NCBI GenBank assembly: GCA_049522195.1
Contig: JBEKOB010000003.1
Span: 42,917-106,916 of the forward strand
Direction: 5' to 3'
DNA from: UBA9647 sp049522195
Lineage (GTDB): Bacteria; Bacteroidota; Ignavibacteria; UBA10030
DNA: 64,000 nt
The translations under genes were made by a program, and so were the position numbers. Of this stretch, positions 1 through 8,690 are shown piece by piece. The notes beneath the pieces are model-generated. The model was not told the origin of the DNA, ran no database searches, and was given only the letters and a program-made list of their open reading frames with translations. Positions within the stretch are counted from its first letter, which is position 1; each line of letters begins with the position of its first letter.

Positions 1-1
1 G

Positions 2-1096
2 CCCGACACCCGCAATCTGGACGCTGAGAAGGGGCTCGTCGATCTTGAGTATGCCGTTGAGGAAAAATCCAGCGACACGTTCAACATGTCGGTTGGATAC
101 AGCGGGTACTTTGGATTCAACGGTGCGCTTGGATTGACGTTCAACAATTTCTCTCTGAAGGATCCACTGCGCGGCGGTGCCGGACAGCAGCTGAGTTTCG
201 ATTGGCAATTTGGAGAAGGGAACAGGTATCGTACATTTTCCATCGGGTTCACGGAACCGTGGATGTTGGACACTCCCACGTTGGTGGGGATCAACCTATT
301 CGATCAGCGTCAGGTGTTTTACTACGACTTGAGACTCACCGGTGCCTCGGTTCGCGTCGGTCGCCGGTTCAAATGGCCCGACTATCTTTTCCGCGGCGAC
401 TGGACGATCCGTTTCCAGCGCAATGATGTGATCTCCGGTGGATCGTACTATCTGGAAGGTCTCACGACACAGGTCGATATCTCGCAGGTGATTTCCCGCA
501 ACAGTACAGACAGCCCGATCTTCCCGACACGGGGTTCGAACATCTCGTTGCTCACGGAACTCTCGGGCGGGATTTTACCCGGCAACGTGAAGTTTTCAAA
601 ACACATCTTCAGTGCGGATTGGTATGTCCCGATCCTGGGTGGCAACCGTATTGCTCTCGCAGTGTCGAGCACGCTTGGGTTTGTCTTTGGCATCGGCGAC
701 AATCCCCGCATCCAACCGACCGACGTGTTTTTCATGGGGGGAACGGGCCTTGGATATTTCAATACCACGCCATTGCGCGGCTATGAAGATCGCGGCGTCG
801 GACCGCCGTCCGGAGGATTGTCGATGCTCAAGCACTCCGCCGAATTGAGATTTGCGCTCGCGATTAACCCGATCCCGATCTACACGCTGTTGTTCGCTGA
901 AGCCGGAAATGTATGGAAGGAACCAAGAGTGACCGACCCGATGGATCTTCGCCGCTCGGCAGGCGTCGGTGTCCGGCTTCTCATCAACCCGATCGGGATG
1001 GTTGGATTTGACTACGGATATGGCTTTGATGCCGCGGCACCCGGTGGTTCCCCGCCCGGCTGGCGCTTTCATTTCCAGTTCGGAAAAGGATTTTAG
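2..1096 (+). CDS. bamA: BamA/Omp85 outer-membrane assembly factor, C-terminal part
   Basis: Partial: the frame is open from base 2, so the gene starts before the window and 364 residues are visible. BamA is the outer-membrane barrel that folds and inserts other barrel proteins. The visible part is the end of the last POTRA domain (VDLEYAVEE near the start) and the 16-strand barrel. The conserved Omp85 loop-6 motif appears as LRGYEDRGVGP about two thirds of the way along, and the protein ends in an aromatic residue (FQFGKGF), the usual barrel insertion signal. It is followed at about 50 bases by two Skp-type chaperone genes and the lpx genes, the classical bamA-skp-lpxD order, which makes BamA more likely than TamA or another Omp85 protein. 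Confidence 0.93.
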   Translation, partial: PDTRNLDAEKGLVDLEYAVEEKSSDTFNMSVGYSGYFGFNGALGLTFNNFSLKDPLRGGAGQQLSFDWQFGEGNRYRTFSIGFTEPWMLDTPTLVGINLFDQRQVFYYDLRLTGASVRVGRRFKWPDYLFRGDWTIRFQRNDVISGGSYYLEGLTTQVDISQVISRNSTDSPIFPTRGSNISLLTELSGGILPGNVKFSKHIFSADWYVPILGGNRIALAVSSTLGFVFGIGDNPRIQPTDVFFMGGTGLGYFNTTPLRGYEDRGVGPPSGGLSMLKHSAELRFALAINPIPIYTLLFAEAGNVWKEPRVTDPMDLRRSAGVGVRLLINPIGMVGFDYGYGFDAAAPGGSPPGWRFHFQFGKGF

Positions 1097-1148
1097 TTTC
1101 CTATTCTTCGATAATCACTCTAACCGCTCACTTCATTTTGAGGATACC

Positions 1149-1688
1149 GTGAAGAACATTCTCATCGTTAGTGCACTCATTGCCGCGCTCGTTTGCTCGT
1201 TCAGTATTGCAGCCGCGCAGGTAACGAAGGCAGCATTTGTCGATTCAGAAAAGATCCTAGGCGAGTTGCCAGAAGCTCAGAGGGCCTCCGCCGAGTTGAA
1301 TACACTGGTCAAGGGATGGCAGGATTCAGTGGCAAGCATGCAGGCCGATCTCCAGAAGCAGTTTGAGGAGTACCAAAAGCAGGCATCTGTCATGGCGCAG
1401 GCCAAGAAAGATGCAGAGGAGAAGCGCTTGAACGATTTGAACCAGAAATTGCGTGAATTTGCCGCTCAGAAACTCGACACTCGCACGGGTGAGGCAGTAC
1501 AAGAACGTGAGAAACGCCTTTCCCCGATACGGGAAAAAGTGCTCCGTGCAATCGAAGCGGTTGCGAAGGAGGATGGGTTTACATTTGTGTTTGACCGCGC
1601 CAACGTGTTATACGCCGATGTCAAAGTCGACCTGACTTACAAGGTCATCGATCGGCTGAAGAGGGGAACAGGCGGCAAGGCAAAGTAA
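1149..1688 (+). CDS. OmpH/Skp-family periplasmic chaperone (first copy)
   Basis: 179 residues. Skp/OmpH proteins hold unfolded outer-membrane proteins in the periplasm and pass them to BamA. The GTG at 1149 is chosen because it starts directly at a signal peptide (MKNILIVSALIAALVCS, cleavage probably after AAAQ) and has GAGG about 5 bases upstream; the longer in-frame extension back to 969 lies inside bamA. After the signal peptide come a short beta segment (KAAFVDSEKIL), a long charged helical stretch rich in Lys, Glu and Gln (residues about 50-130, the coiled-coil arms) and a closing beta segment (FTFVFDRANVLYAD), the Skp layout. It is followed by a paralogue. Confidence 0.9.
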   Translation: MKNILIVSALIAALVCSFSIAAAQVTKAAFVDSEKILGELPEAQRASAELNTLVKGWQDSVASMQADLQKQFEEYQKQASVMAQAKKDAEEKRLNDLNQKLREFAAQKLDTRTGEAVQEREKRLSPIREKVLRAIEAVAKEDGFTFVFDRANVLYADVKVDLTYKVIDRLKRGTGGKAK

Positions 1689-1757
1689 GCATACGGGCTT
1701 CCTCGCGTATTGGGGAGACAAGAAATTTTTGAACGCGCAGAAAGGTGGGGTGTGATC

Positions 1758-2291
1758 ATGAAAAGTATGTTGCGGATATCGATCTGCCTGGCTTTCGCTT
1801 TACCATCAGTCGCGATGAGTCAGGTCAAAATCGCGTATGTCACAACAGAGGCAATCATGAAGCAGCTGCCGGATGCGCAGGACGCGCAGAAGCAGCTGGA
1901 TCAGTTTGTTGTCGACTGGCAGGGGGAATTGAATAAACTCCAGCAAGACTGGCAGAAGAAGCTGGACGACTATGACAAGCGCAAGTTGATCATGACCGAA
2001 CAACGTCGCGCTGATGCTGAGAAGGAACTGCGCGACCTGGAACAGAAGGTTGCGGAGTATCGGAATAAGAAGTTCGGCCAGAACGGCGACCTGTTCCTGA
2101 AACAGAACGAGCTCATGAAACCTGTCCAGGACAGAGTCTTCAAGGCAATTCAGGATGTCGCTCTCGAAGAGGGATACGACTACGTCTTCGACAAAAGCGG
2201 TGAAATCCTGTTAATGTATGCGAACACGAAGTACGACCTGACGCCGAAGGTGCTGGCGAAACTTACCGTTGTGCCGGGCGCAGGGAAATAG
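1758..2291 (+). CDS. OmpH/Skp-family periplasmic chaperone (second copy)
   Basis: 177 residues, the same architecture as the gene before it: signal peptide (MKSMLRISICLAFALPSVAMSQ), beta segment VKIAYVTTEAIMKQLPDAQ, long charged coiled coil, and terminal YDYVFDKSGEILLMY segment. The ATG at 1758 is preferred over the upstream ATG at 1710 because it begins the signal peptide and has AAGGTGGGG about 8 bases upstream. The two copies are clearly diverged, so this is an old tandem duplication. Skp works as a trimer; whether these two form a mixed trimer cannot be seen. The gene ends 12 bases before lpxD. Confidence 0.9.
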   Translation: MKSMLRISICLAFALPSVAMSQVKIAYVTTEAIMKQLPDAQDAQKQLDQFVVDWQGELNKLQQDWQKKLDDYDKRKLIMTEQRRADAEKELRDLEQKVAEYRNKKFGQNGDLFLKQNELMKPVQDRVFKAIQDVALEEGYDYVFDKSGEILLMYANTKYDLTPKVLAKLTVVPGAGK

Positions 2292-2303
2292 CCCAGGCCC
2301 CCC

Positions 2304-3362
2304 ATGACAGCCCGAGAAATCGCGACTTTCGTACGTGGTGAAATCAGCGGGGATGAAGGAGTAACAATTCTCCGGGTCGCCAAGATCGAGGAATCCGGTC
2401 CTGGCGACCTGACGTTTTTGGCAAACCCAAAATACGAGAAGCACGTCGCCACCACGAAGGCATCGGCAATACTCGTCTCCACGTCATTCGAAACAAAGCA
2501 GGTTGCCCTCCCGAAGGGCCTCACCGTCATAAAAGTCCCGGATCCCTACGTTGCCTTTCTGCAGATTCTGAAACTCATTACTCCGATGCCCGATCCGTTC
2601 CCCAAGGGTGTGCATCCGACGGCTTCGGTCCCAGCTTCTGCGACTCTTGGAACGAATGTCTCTCTCGGCGCGCACGTCGCCGTCGGTGACAATGCCTCCA
2701 TTGGTTCGGGAACGAAAATCGCACCGTGCTGTGTGATTGGTGACAGCGTGACGATTGGCGAGAATTGTCTGCTCTATCCCAATGTGACGGTCTATCATGG
2801 CTGTCGGATTGGAAACAATGTCATCATTCAGGCGGGGGCTGTTCTTGGAAGCGATGGATTTGGATTCGTGCCAAAGCCCGACGGCTCATACGAGAAGATT
2901 CCCCAGATGGGAATCGTCGTCCTTGAGGATGACGTGGAGATCGGCGCAAACTGCACGATTGATCGCGCCACACTCGGGCAAACGCTCCTAAAAAAAGGAG
3001 TCAAGCTCGACAACCAGGTTCACATCGCCCACAACGTTGTGATTGGAGAAAACACTGTCATCGCGGCGCAAACGGGCATCAGCGGAAGTACAAAAGTGGG
3101 GAAGAACGTCATCATTGCGGGTCAGGTTGGGATTGTCGGACATATTGAAATCGCGGACAGGACTGTGCTCATGGCGAAAACCGGAGTCTCCAAATCCACC
3201 GAACCCGGTGTGACATATTGGAGCACTCCTGCGAAAGAGCACAAGAGAGCGTTGAAAATTGAAGTGGTCCTGCGATCGCTTCCCGAATTGGCGCAGGATG
3301 TAGAAGAGTTGAAGAAAGCAGTTGAGACGCTGAATAATCGGCTCGTGAACACCAAACCATAA
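2304..3362 (+). CDS. lpxD: UDP-3-O-acylglucosamine N-acyltransferase LpxD
   Basis: 352 residues, normal length. LpxD adds the second (N-linked) hydroxyacyl chain to the glucosamine precursor, the third step of lipid A synthesis. The N-terminal uridine-binding domain (residues 1-100) contains LTFLANPKYEKH. A left-handed beta-helix follows, with hexapeptide repeats such as NVSLGAHVAVGDNASIG and NVVIGENTVIAAQTGISG. The catalytic His region is VHIAHNVVIG. A C-terminal helix (LRSLPELAQDVEELKKAVE) closes the protein. The position between skp and lpxC-fabZ-lpxA supports the call. Confidence 0.96.
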   Translation: MTAREIATFVRGEISGDEGVTILRVAKIEESGPGDLTFLANPKYEKHVATTKASAILVSTSFETKQVALPKGLTVIKVPDPYVAFLQILKLITPMPDPFPKGVHPTASVPASATLGTNVSLGAHVAVGDNASIGSGTKIAPCCVIGDSVTIGENCLLYPNVTVYHGCRIGNNVIIQAGAVLGSDGFGFVPKPDGSYEKIPQMGIVVLEDDVEIGANCTIDRATLGQTLLKKGVKLDNQVHIAHNVVIGENTVIAAQTGISGSTKVGKNVIIAGQVGIVGHIEIADRTVLMAKTGVSKSTEPGVTYWSTPAKEHKRALKIEVVLRSLPELAQDVEELKKAVETLNNRLVNTKP

Positions 3363-3383
3363 CGAACTCCTTCGGGAAAAACC

Positions 3384-4856
3384 ATGCTCGTTCAGCAGCA
3401 TACGATCAAGAAGCCTGTTACGATGACCGGTGTCGGTCTGCACACAGGTGTGCAAACTACCATGACCTTCAAGCCGGCTCCTGAGAATTACGGTATCCGG
3501 TTCAGGCGCGTTGACGTCGGCGGAACGCCGGAAATCCCAGCAGACGTCGATCATGTGATCGAAGTTGAGCGCGGGACTGTGATCGGAATCGGCGACGTTC
3601 GGATCCATACCGTTGAACACGTGCTGGCGGCGATCGTCGGCCTCCAGGTGGACAACGTCATCATTGAGCTTGATAACATTGAGCCGCCGATCGCTGACGG
3701 GAGCTCGAAACCGTTCGTCGATATGATTCTGGAATCCGGCGTCCAGGAGCAGGAAGCTCCCAAGGACTACCTGATCATCGATCAGACGATCCGCTATCAG
3801 AACGAGGAGAAAGGCGTCGATATTGTCGCTCTGCCCACCGATGATTTCCGTGTGACGGTGCTGATCGACTATCATAACCCCGCCCTGGGAAGCCAACATA
3901 CAGGCTTGTTCAGTCTCGAGAAGGAGTTTATCACTGAATTTGCCCCCTCCCGGACGTTCTGCTTCCTCCACGAGGTTGAAATGCTGCGGGACAAAGGACT
4001 GATTCGCGGCGGCAATCTCGACAATGCGATCGTCATTGTAGATCGAGACCTTTCGAGCGATGAATTGAAGAAACTCGCGCACAAGCTCGGGATCGATCAC
4101 GCGCTCATTCTCGGCACAACAGGCGTGCTGAATGAGAAGACGCTCCACTACAAGAACGAGCCGGCCAGGCACAAGCTGGTCGATCTGATCGGTGATCTTG
4201 CGTTGATCGGTGTACCGTTGAAAGCTCAGATTCTCGCGGCGCGTCCCGGCCACGCCAGTAACGTTGAATTCGCGCGCAAGGTGCGCAAGCTGTACCAGCA
4301 AAAGAAGCTGGTCAAGAAGTACATGCACGTCAGGAAAGAGGGCGTTGTCTTCGACGTCAACGCCATCCAACGCATCCTTCCTCACCGCTACCCGTTTCTT
4401 CTTATTGACAAGATCATCGATTTCCAGCTTGACGAGCGCGTGGTCGGTGTGAAGAATGTGACGCTCAACGAGCCGTTCTTCCAGGGACATTTTCCTGATC
4501 AGCCGGTGATGCCCGGTGTGCTCATTATTGAATCGATGGCTCAGGCGGGCGGCGTCTTGATGCTGAACGGTCTCGAGAATCCCGGCAACAAGCTCGTCTA
4601 TTTCATGTCCATCAATAATGTGAAGTTCCGGAGACCCGTCGTTCCGGGCGATCAACTTGTCCTGGATGTTCAGATGGTCAGCAGAAGATCCAAATTCATT
4701 CAAATACGAGGTCAGGCGTTTGTTGACGGCAATCTTGTCGCGGAGGGGGATTTCTCCGCAGCTATTGTCGACAGGGAGGATGCGCAGCCGAAGGCAGGAA
4801 ATCACACAGACTCCTACCAACTTTTAACCACCAATCAGAATCCATCTTCGAAATAA
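3384..4856 (+). CDS. lpxC/fabZ: LpxC-FabZ fusion: deacetylase plus hydroxyacyl-ACP dehydratase
   Basis: 490 residues in one frame. Residues 1-310 are LpxC, the zinc deacetylase that commits UDP-acyl-GlcNAc to lipid A: the metal site is IHTVEHVLAA (His79) plus ARHKLVDLIGDLAL. From about residue 325 the protein is FabZ, the 3-hydroxyacyl-ACP dehydratase of fatty-acid elongation: HRYPFLLID carries the active His and FFQGHFPDQPVMPGVLIIE the active Glu helix. The two enzymes compete for the hydroxyacyl-ACP pool, so the fusion links membrane phospholipid and LPS synthesis. This fusion is known from the Bacteroidota/Chlorobiota group and is a useful taxonomic marker. The stop codon overlaps the lpxA start (TAATG). 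Confidence 0.97.
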   Translation: MLVQQHTIKKPVTMTGVGLHTGVQTTMTFKPAPENYGIRFRRVDVGGTPEIPADVDHVIEVERGTVIGIGDVRIHTVEHVLAAIVGLQVDNVIIELDNIEPPIADGSSKPFVDMILESGVQEQEAPKDYLIIDQTIRYQNEEKGVDIVALPTDDFRVTVLIDYHNPALGSQHTGLFSLEKEFITEFAPSRTFCFLHEVEMLRDKGLIRGGNLDNAIVIVDRDLSSDELKKLAHKLGIDHALILGTTGVLNEKTLHYKNEPARHKLVDLIGDLALIGVPLKAQILAARPGHASNVEFARKVRKLYQQKKLVKKYMHVRKEGVVFDVNAIQRILPHRYPFLLIDKIIDFQLDERVVGVKNVTLNEPFFQGHFPDQPVMPGVLIIESMAQAGGVLMLNGLENPGNKLVYFMSINNVKFRRPVVPGDQLVLDVQMVSRRSKFIQIRGQAFVDGNLVAEGDFSAAIVDREDAQPKAGNHTDSYQLLTTNQNPSSK

Positions 4857-5647
4857 TGTCTATTCAAATTGATACGCGCGCAGCCGTGAGCCCCAAGGCC
4901 ACGATCGGCGATGGTGTGCAGGTCGGACCGTTTGCTGTGATCGAGGATGATGTCACGATCGGTGAGGGGACGAGCATCGGCGCGCATGCCGTTCTTCACA
5001 GTGGCAGCCGCATCGGGAAAGAATGCAGAATTCATCCCATGGCGGCTTTGGGCGGCTTCCCGCAAGATCTGAAGTTCAAGGGTGAGCCCACGACAATGGA
5101 ACTTGGCGACAAGTGCATTGTTCGCGAATTTGTTACTCTGAACCGCGCGACAGCCGAAACAGGCAGAACCATTATCGGCAGCAATTGCCTCTTCATGGCG
5201 TACTCGCATGTTGGCCACGATTGCGTTGTTGGTGACAACGTCATCCTGGCGAACTGCTGTGCGCTCGGCGGGCATGTCCATCTCGGGAACTGGGTCATCC
5301 TTGGCGGCTTGACCCCGGTGCACCAATTTTGTCATGTCGGCGATCATGCCATGATCGGCGGAGGGTTCCGTGTTGTGAAAGATGTTCCGCCGTACATCCT
5401 CGCCGGCAGCGATCCGTTGATTTTTGAGCGTGTCAATATCGTCGGACTCCGTCGCAGGGGGTTCTCCGAAAAGGCAATTGAACTGCTTGACAAAACCTAT
5501 CGTCTTATCTACCGCTCAAGTCTCAATGTTTCACAAGCAGTAGCCCGCGTCAAGGAAGAAGTTGAATTGATCCCCGAGGTGGAAGCGGTCCTCGCGTTCA
5601 TCTCCGGGAGCAAGCGCGGCATCATTTCTGGTTACGTGCATCATTAG
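4856..5647 (+). CDS. lpxA: UDP-N-acetylglucosamine acyltransferase LpxA
   Basis: 263 residues, normal length. LpxA performs the first step of lipid A synthesis, O-acylation of UDP-GlcNAc. It has hexapeptide beta-helix repeats from residue 5 (VSPKATIGDGVQVGPFAVIE) to about 190, the catalytic His region AYSHVGHDCVVGDN, the signature GGFPQDLKFKGEPT, and a C-terminal helical domain (LLDKTYRLIYRS). Its start overlaps the lpxC-fabZ stop by one base, so translation is probably coupled. It is the last gene of the bamA-lpxA run. Confidence 0.96.
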   Translation: MSIQIDTRAAVSPKATIGDGVQVGPFAVIEDDVTIGEGTSIGAHAVLHSGSRIGKECRIHPMAALGGFPQDLKFKGEPTTMELGDKCIVREFVTLNRATAETGRTIIGSNCLFMAYSHVGHDCVVGDNVILANCCALGGHVHLGNWVILGGLTPVHQFCHVGDHAMIGGGFRVVKDVPPYILAGSDPLIFERVNIVGLRRRGFSEKAIELLDKTYRLIYRSSLNVSQAVARVKEEVELIPEVEAVLAFISGSKRGIISGYVHH

Positions 5648-5752
5648 TGCCGCTTCCTAGGTAAGACATCGCCTTTTTAATACAGATCCCTCTTACGGAA
5701 GCAGGCACTAGTGCCCTCTCGATACAGCGGCTCTAAATTGAAGTGGCACTAG

Positions 5753-6547
5753 ATGGTCTGGCAGTTTCGGAATACTGGTTGTCAGAACGGCGCTTTCAAC
5801 ATGGTATACGACGAGAAGCTGGCGCAGGCGCTGGTCTCGTCTGATGGCCCATGCATTGTCCGATTCTACGGCTGGAAACCGCCCGCCATCTCGCTAGGCT
5901 GGCATCAGGATGCTGGAGAGATCGACGTGGCGAAGTGCGCTGATGCCGGGATTGATGTGGTCCGCCGCCCCACCGGCGGTCGAGCGATCCTTCATTCCGA
6001 TGAAGTGACATACAGCGTCGTGATGATCGCGTCCCAGAAGAGTGTGCTCTCGGTCTATCAACAGATCAGTGAAGCGCTCGTCACTGGTCTTCGCTCACTC
6101 GGAGCCGATGTTGCACTGGAAAAATCCCAACCCCATTTCCCCTCGTTGTATCGCTCATCGTCGTCTGTCGCTTGTTTTGCCAGCGCCGCCCGTTATGAAA
6201 TCCACATCGCCGGACGCAAGCTTGTTGGCAGCGCACAACGAAGGTACGCCCGTTCGAATGGTGAGGAAGTCGTCCTGCAGCACGGTTCCATACTTCTCGG
6301 ACCTGACCATCTCAGGATTGTCGACTTTCTGAAGTCGCTGAATGAGAATCAGCGTGAGCGTCTGAAAAACGAGCTCAGCTCGAAGACCGTTGATCTTGGA
6401 ACAGCCCTTGGCAAGACGATAGAGTATGATGATGCAGTAGCAGCGTTGAAAAAGGGATTTGAGGATGGGTGGCAGATCAGCTTCGAATCAATCCCTGCAG
6501 AAGGGGTGCAGGGGGTCAACTCCATCGGACTCGCGGCTCGAGAGTAA
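5753..6547 (+). CDS. LipM-like octanoyltransferase (BPL/LplA/LipB fold)
   Basis: 264 residues. The fold is that of biotin/lipoate ligases: RRPTGGRAILH (residues 71-81) is the family's substrate-binding loop and GRKLVGSAQRR (154-164) the lysine loop. Cys141 in ACFASAARYEI matches the acyl-carrying cysteine of LipM, which moves octanoyl from ACP to lipoyl domains, and is absent from lipoate ligase LplA. I therefore favour octanoyltransferase over salvage ligase. The ATG at 5753 follows directly after a 105-base gap that contains the palindrome GGCACTAGTGCC at 5704-5715. No lipA is seen nearby. Confidence 0.82.
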   Translation: MVWQFRNTGCQNGAFNMVYDEKLAQALVSSDGPCIVRFYGWKPPAISLGWHQDAGEIDVAKCADAGIDVVRRPTGGRAILHSDEVTYSVVMIASQKSVLSVYQQISEALVTGLRSLGADVALEKSQPHFPSLYRSSSSVACFASAARYEIHIAGRKLVGSAQRRYARSNGEEVVLQHGSILLGPDHLRIVDFLKSLNENQRERLKNELSSKTVDLGTALGKTIEYDDAVAALKKGFEDGWQISFESIPAEGVQGVNSIGLAARE

Positions 6548-6634
6548 GAGAACGACAAGCGGAAGGAATGCAGCGGGGATCTTCTGTTCCGATGGCATTG
6601 TGTGAATGAGTATTTTTCGATACTTTGAGATATC

Positions 6635-7423
6635 GTGAAACCGAAATCGAAGAAAAAACTGAACATCCTGGTTTCCAACGACGACGGCATCGACGCTCCA
6701 GGCATTATTGCCCTCGTTCTGGAACTCAAAAAGATTGGCGACGTCATCGTGGTCGCTCCCGACAAACAACAGAGCGCGGTCGGGCATGCGATCACCATGA
6801 ATTTTCCATTGCGTGCCAGGGAGTTCAGGAAGAACGGGGTCTTTTTTGGGTATGCCGTTGAGGGGACGCCGGCAGATTGCGTGAAACTCGCCGTCAAGGC
6901 GCTGCTGAAGAAGAGGCCTGATTTGATTGTATCAGGGGTGAATCACGGAGCAAACACGGCTATCAGCATCATTTACTCGGGCACGGTATCAGCAGCTACA
7001 GAGGGAACCATCCTCGGCATCCCTTCGATGGCAGTCTCCTTGGCGACGTATGGCCCTCCCGATTTCAGGTATGCGGCGAAGTTCGCCCGCAAACTGGCCC
7101 AGCTGGTTATGAAGAAAGGAATGCCCGAGGGGACGTTACTGAACGTGAATGTCCCGCCGCTCTTGGAACAGGAAATCAAAGGTGTGGCGGTAACCCGGCA
7201 GGGGAGAGCCATCTGGAACGACACGTTCGATGTGCGCAGGGATCCTGCCAACAAAGAGTATTACTGGTTGACCGGCGCTTTGGAGGAAAGCGACGAAGGG
7301 CTTGAGTTCGATCAGTCTGCAATTCTTAAAAACTATGTATCCGTTACTCCCATCCATTATGACCTCACAGACTACAACTCGCTCGAGGTCATGGGTCGTT
7401 GGAGTATCGACAAACTTCACTAA
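6635..7423 (+). CDS. surE: 5'-nucleotidase/phosphatase SurE
   Basis: 262 residues with a GTG start. SurE hydrolyses nucleoside 5'- and 3'-monophosphates and is linked to stress and stationary-phase survival. The metal-binding start is conserved as LVSNDDGIDAPGI (Asp pair), followed by VVAPDKQQSAVGHAIT, GTPADCVKLA and NHGANTAISIIYSGTVSAA, all SurE family blocks. It lies 23 bases before the phosphofructokinase and is probably co-transcribed with it. Confidence 0.95.
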   Translation: MKPKSKKKLNILVSNDDGIDAPGIIALVLELKKIGDVIVVAPDKQQSAVGHAITMNFPLRAREFRKNGVFFGYAVEGTPADCVKLAVKALLKKRPDLIVSGVNHGANTAISIIYSGTVSAATEGTILGIPSMAVSLATYGPPDFRYAAKFARKLAQLVMKKGMPEGTLLNVNVPPLLEQEIKGVAVTRQGRAIWNDTFDVRRDPANKEYYWLTGALEESDEGLEFDQSAILKNYVSVTPIHYDLTDYNSLEVMGRWSIDKLH

Positions 7424-7446
7424 CACGATCAAGAGGAACCCAGACA

Positions 7447-8607
7447 ATGAGAATCGGAATACTCACAGGCGGCGGTGACGTGCCCGGATTGAATCCTTGC
7501 ATCAAAGCCGTCGTCTATCGCGCCATCGACAAAGGAGCAGAAGTCGTGGGCATCCGCCGTGGATGGGGAGGATTACTCAATTTCGATTTCAATCGAAAGG
7601 ATAACGAAGGAGACAACTTCCTCCCGCTCAATAAGCTCAACACGCGTACCATCGACCGTTCAGGTGGAACATTTCTCCACACCTCCCGCACAAATCCGGG
7701 CAAAGTCAAGACAGACGATATCCCCGCGTTTCTCAAGACGCCGGAGCACGAGAAACTCGGGAAGGACTACAAGGTCGATTTTACGCCACACGTTTTGAAA
7801 GTGATCGAGCACCTCGGCATCGACGTCCTGATCACGATCGGCGGCGATGATACGCAAAGTTATGGCGTCCGGATGCACAAAGAAGGAGTGCCCGTCATCG
7901 CGATTCCCAAGACGATGGATAATGACGTTTTTGGCACCGACTACTGTATCGGCTTTTCAACTGCCGTGACACGCAGCGTGGACTTCATCACAGCGCTACG
8001 GACAGTGGCCGGCTCGCACGAGCGCATCGCCATCGTGGAACTCTTCGGGCGCAATTCAGGTGAGACCGCTTTGATCTCTGCCTACCTTGCCGGCGTCGAT
8101 CGCGCTCTGATTTCAGAAGTACCTTTCGATGTCGAGAAGCTTGCCAGTTTCGTTGAGCAGGACAAGGCGCACAATCCGAGCAATTACGCCATTGTGACGA
8201 TGTCCGAAGGCGCGCACTTCCTCGGCGGGCAGGTGGTAGAGTATGGGGAAGCCGATGCGTATGGTCACAGGAAACTTGGAGGCATTGGTGCAGCGACGGA
8301 ACAAGCTCTGAAGAAGCTCACGGGTTCGCATACGGTCTATCAGCAGGTCGCCTATCTGATGCGGAGCGGTGAACCGGATGCTCTGGATCGCATGGTAGCC
8401 ATCAGCTATGCTAACCTGGCGACGGATCTCGCTCTGAAGAAGGAGTTCGGGAGACTCGTGGCATTACGCGAAGGAAAGTATACGACGGTGCCGATCGAGA
8501 CTCTGACACAAGGGTTGAAGCGCGTTGACGTCAATGAGCTGTATGACTCCGAACACTACCGTCCAAAGGTTGCTCACTTGCTCGGCAAGCCGATGTTCCT
8601 CTATTAG
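7447..8607 (+). CDS. 6-phosphofructokinase, probably pyrophosphate-dependent
   Basis: 386 residues. The ATG at 7447 is chosen because the family N-terminus MRIGILTGGGDVPGLN starts there; the upstream in-frame extension to 7399 runs into surE. The enzyme phosphorylates fructose 6-phosphate. The phosphate-donor site reads TIGGDDTQS and the catalytic block PKTMDND. ATP enzymes normally have GGDGS and PGTIDND; Asp in the first and Lys in the second are the residues that mark PPi-using members. GRNSGETALISAYLAG and the fructose-phosphate block EVPF follow. It is therefore probably a reversible PPi-PFK; the donor is inferred, not proven. A strong hairpin terminator follows. Confidence 0.9.
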   Translation: MRIGILTGGGDVPGLNPCIKAVVYRAIDKGAEVVGIRRGWGGLLNFDFNRKDNEGDNFLPLNKLNTRTIDRSGGTFLHTSRTNPGKVKTDDIPAFLKTPEHEKLGKDYKVDFTPHVLKVIEHLGIDVLITIGGDDTQSYGVRMHKEGVPVIAIPKTMDNDVFGTDYCIGFSTAVTRSVDFITALRTVAGSHERIAIVELFGRNSGETALISAYLAGVDRALISEVPFDVEKLASFVEQDKAHNPSNYAIVTMSEGAHFLGGQVVEYGEADAYGHRKLGGIGAATEQALKKLTGSHTVYQQVAYLMRSGEPDALDRMVAISYANLATDLALKKEFGRLVALREGKYTTVPIETLTQGLKRVDVNELYDSEHYRPKVAHLLGKPMFLY

Positions 8608-8644
8608 AAGCGATTGCCGACGCGCAGATGCCCGGCAGAAACGA

Positions 8645-8677
8645 AAAAAATCCCGCCTTACTCAGGCGGGATTTTTG
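8645..8677. terminator. Bidirectional intrinsic terminator
   Basis: Stem CCCGCC / GGCGGG with loop TTACTCA, extended by A:T pairs, with a T-run on the right (ATTTTTGTTTT) and an A-run on the left. It can stop transcription both from the phosphofructokinase (+) and from the convergent C39-like gene (-). Confidence 0.9.
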
Positions 8678-8690
8678 TTTTCAGCATTGA

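Noticed and set aside
2988..4820. 610-codon open frame on the reverse strand
   Set aside because: It lies antisense across lpxC-fabZ, whose protein motifs are complete; the reverse translation has no recognisable domain. A shadow of codon bias.
5704..5715. Palindrome GGCACTAGTGCC, with GGCACTAG repeated just before the lipM-like start
   Set aside because: Short, and no regulator or second full copy to give it meaning; could be a weak operator but not supportable.
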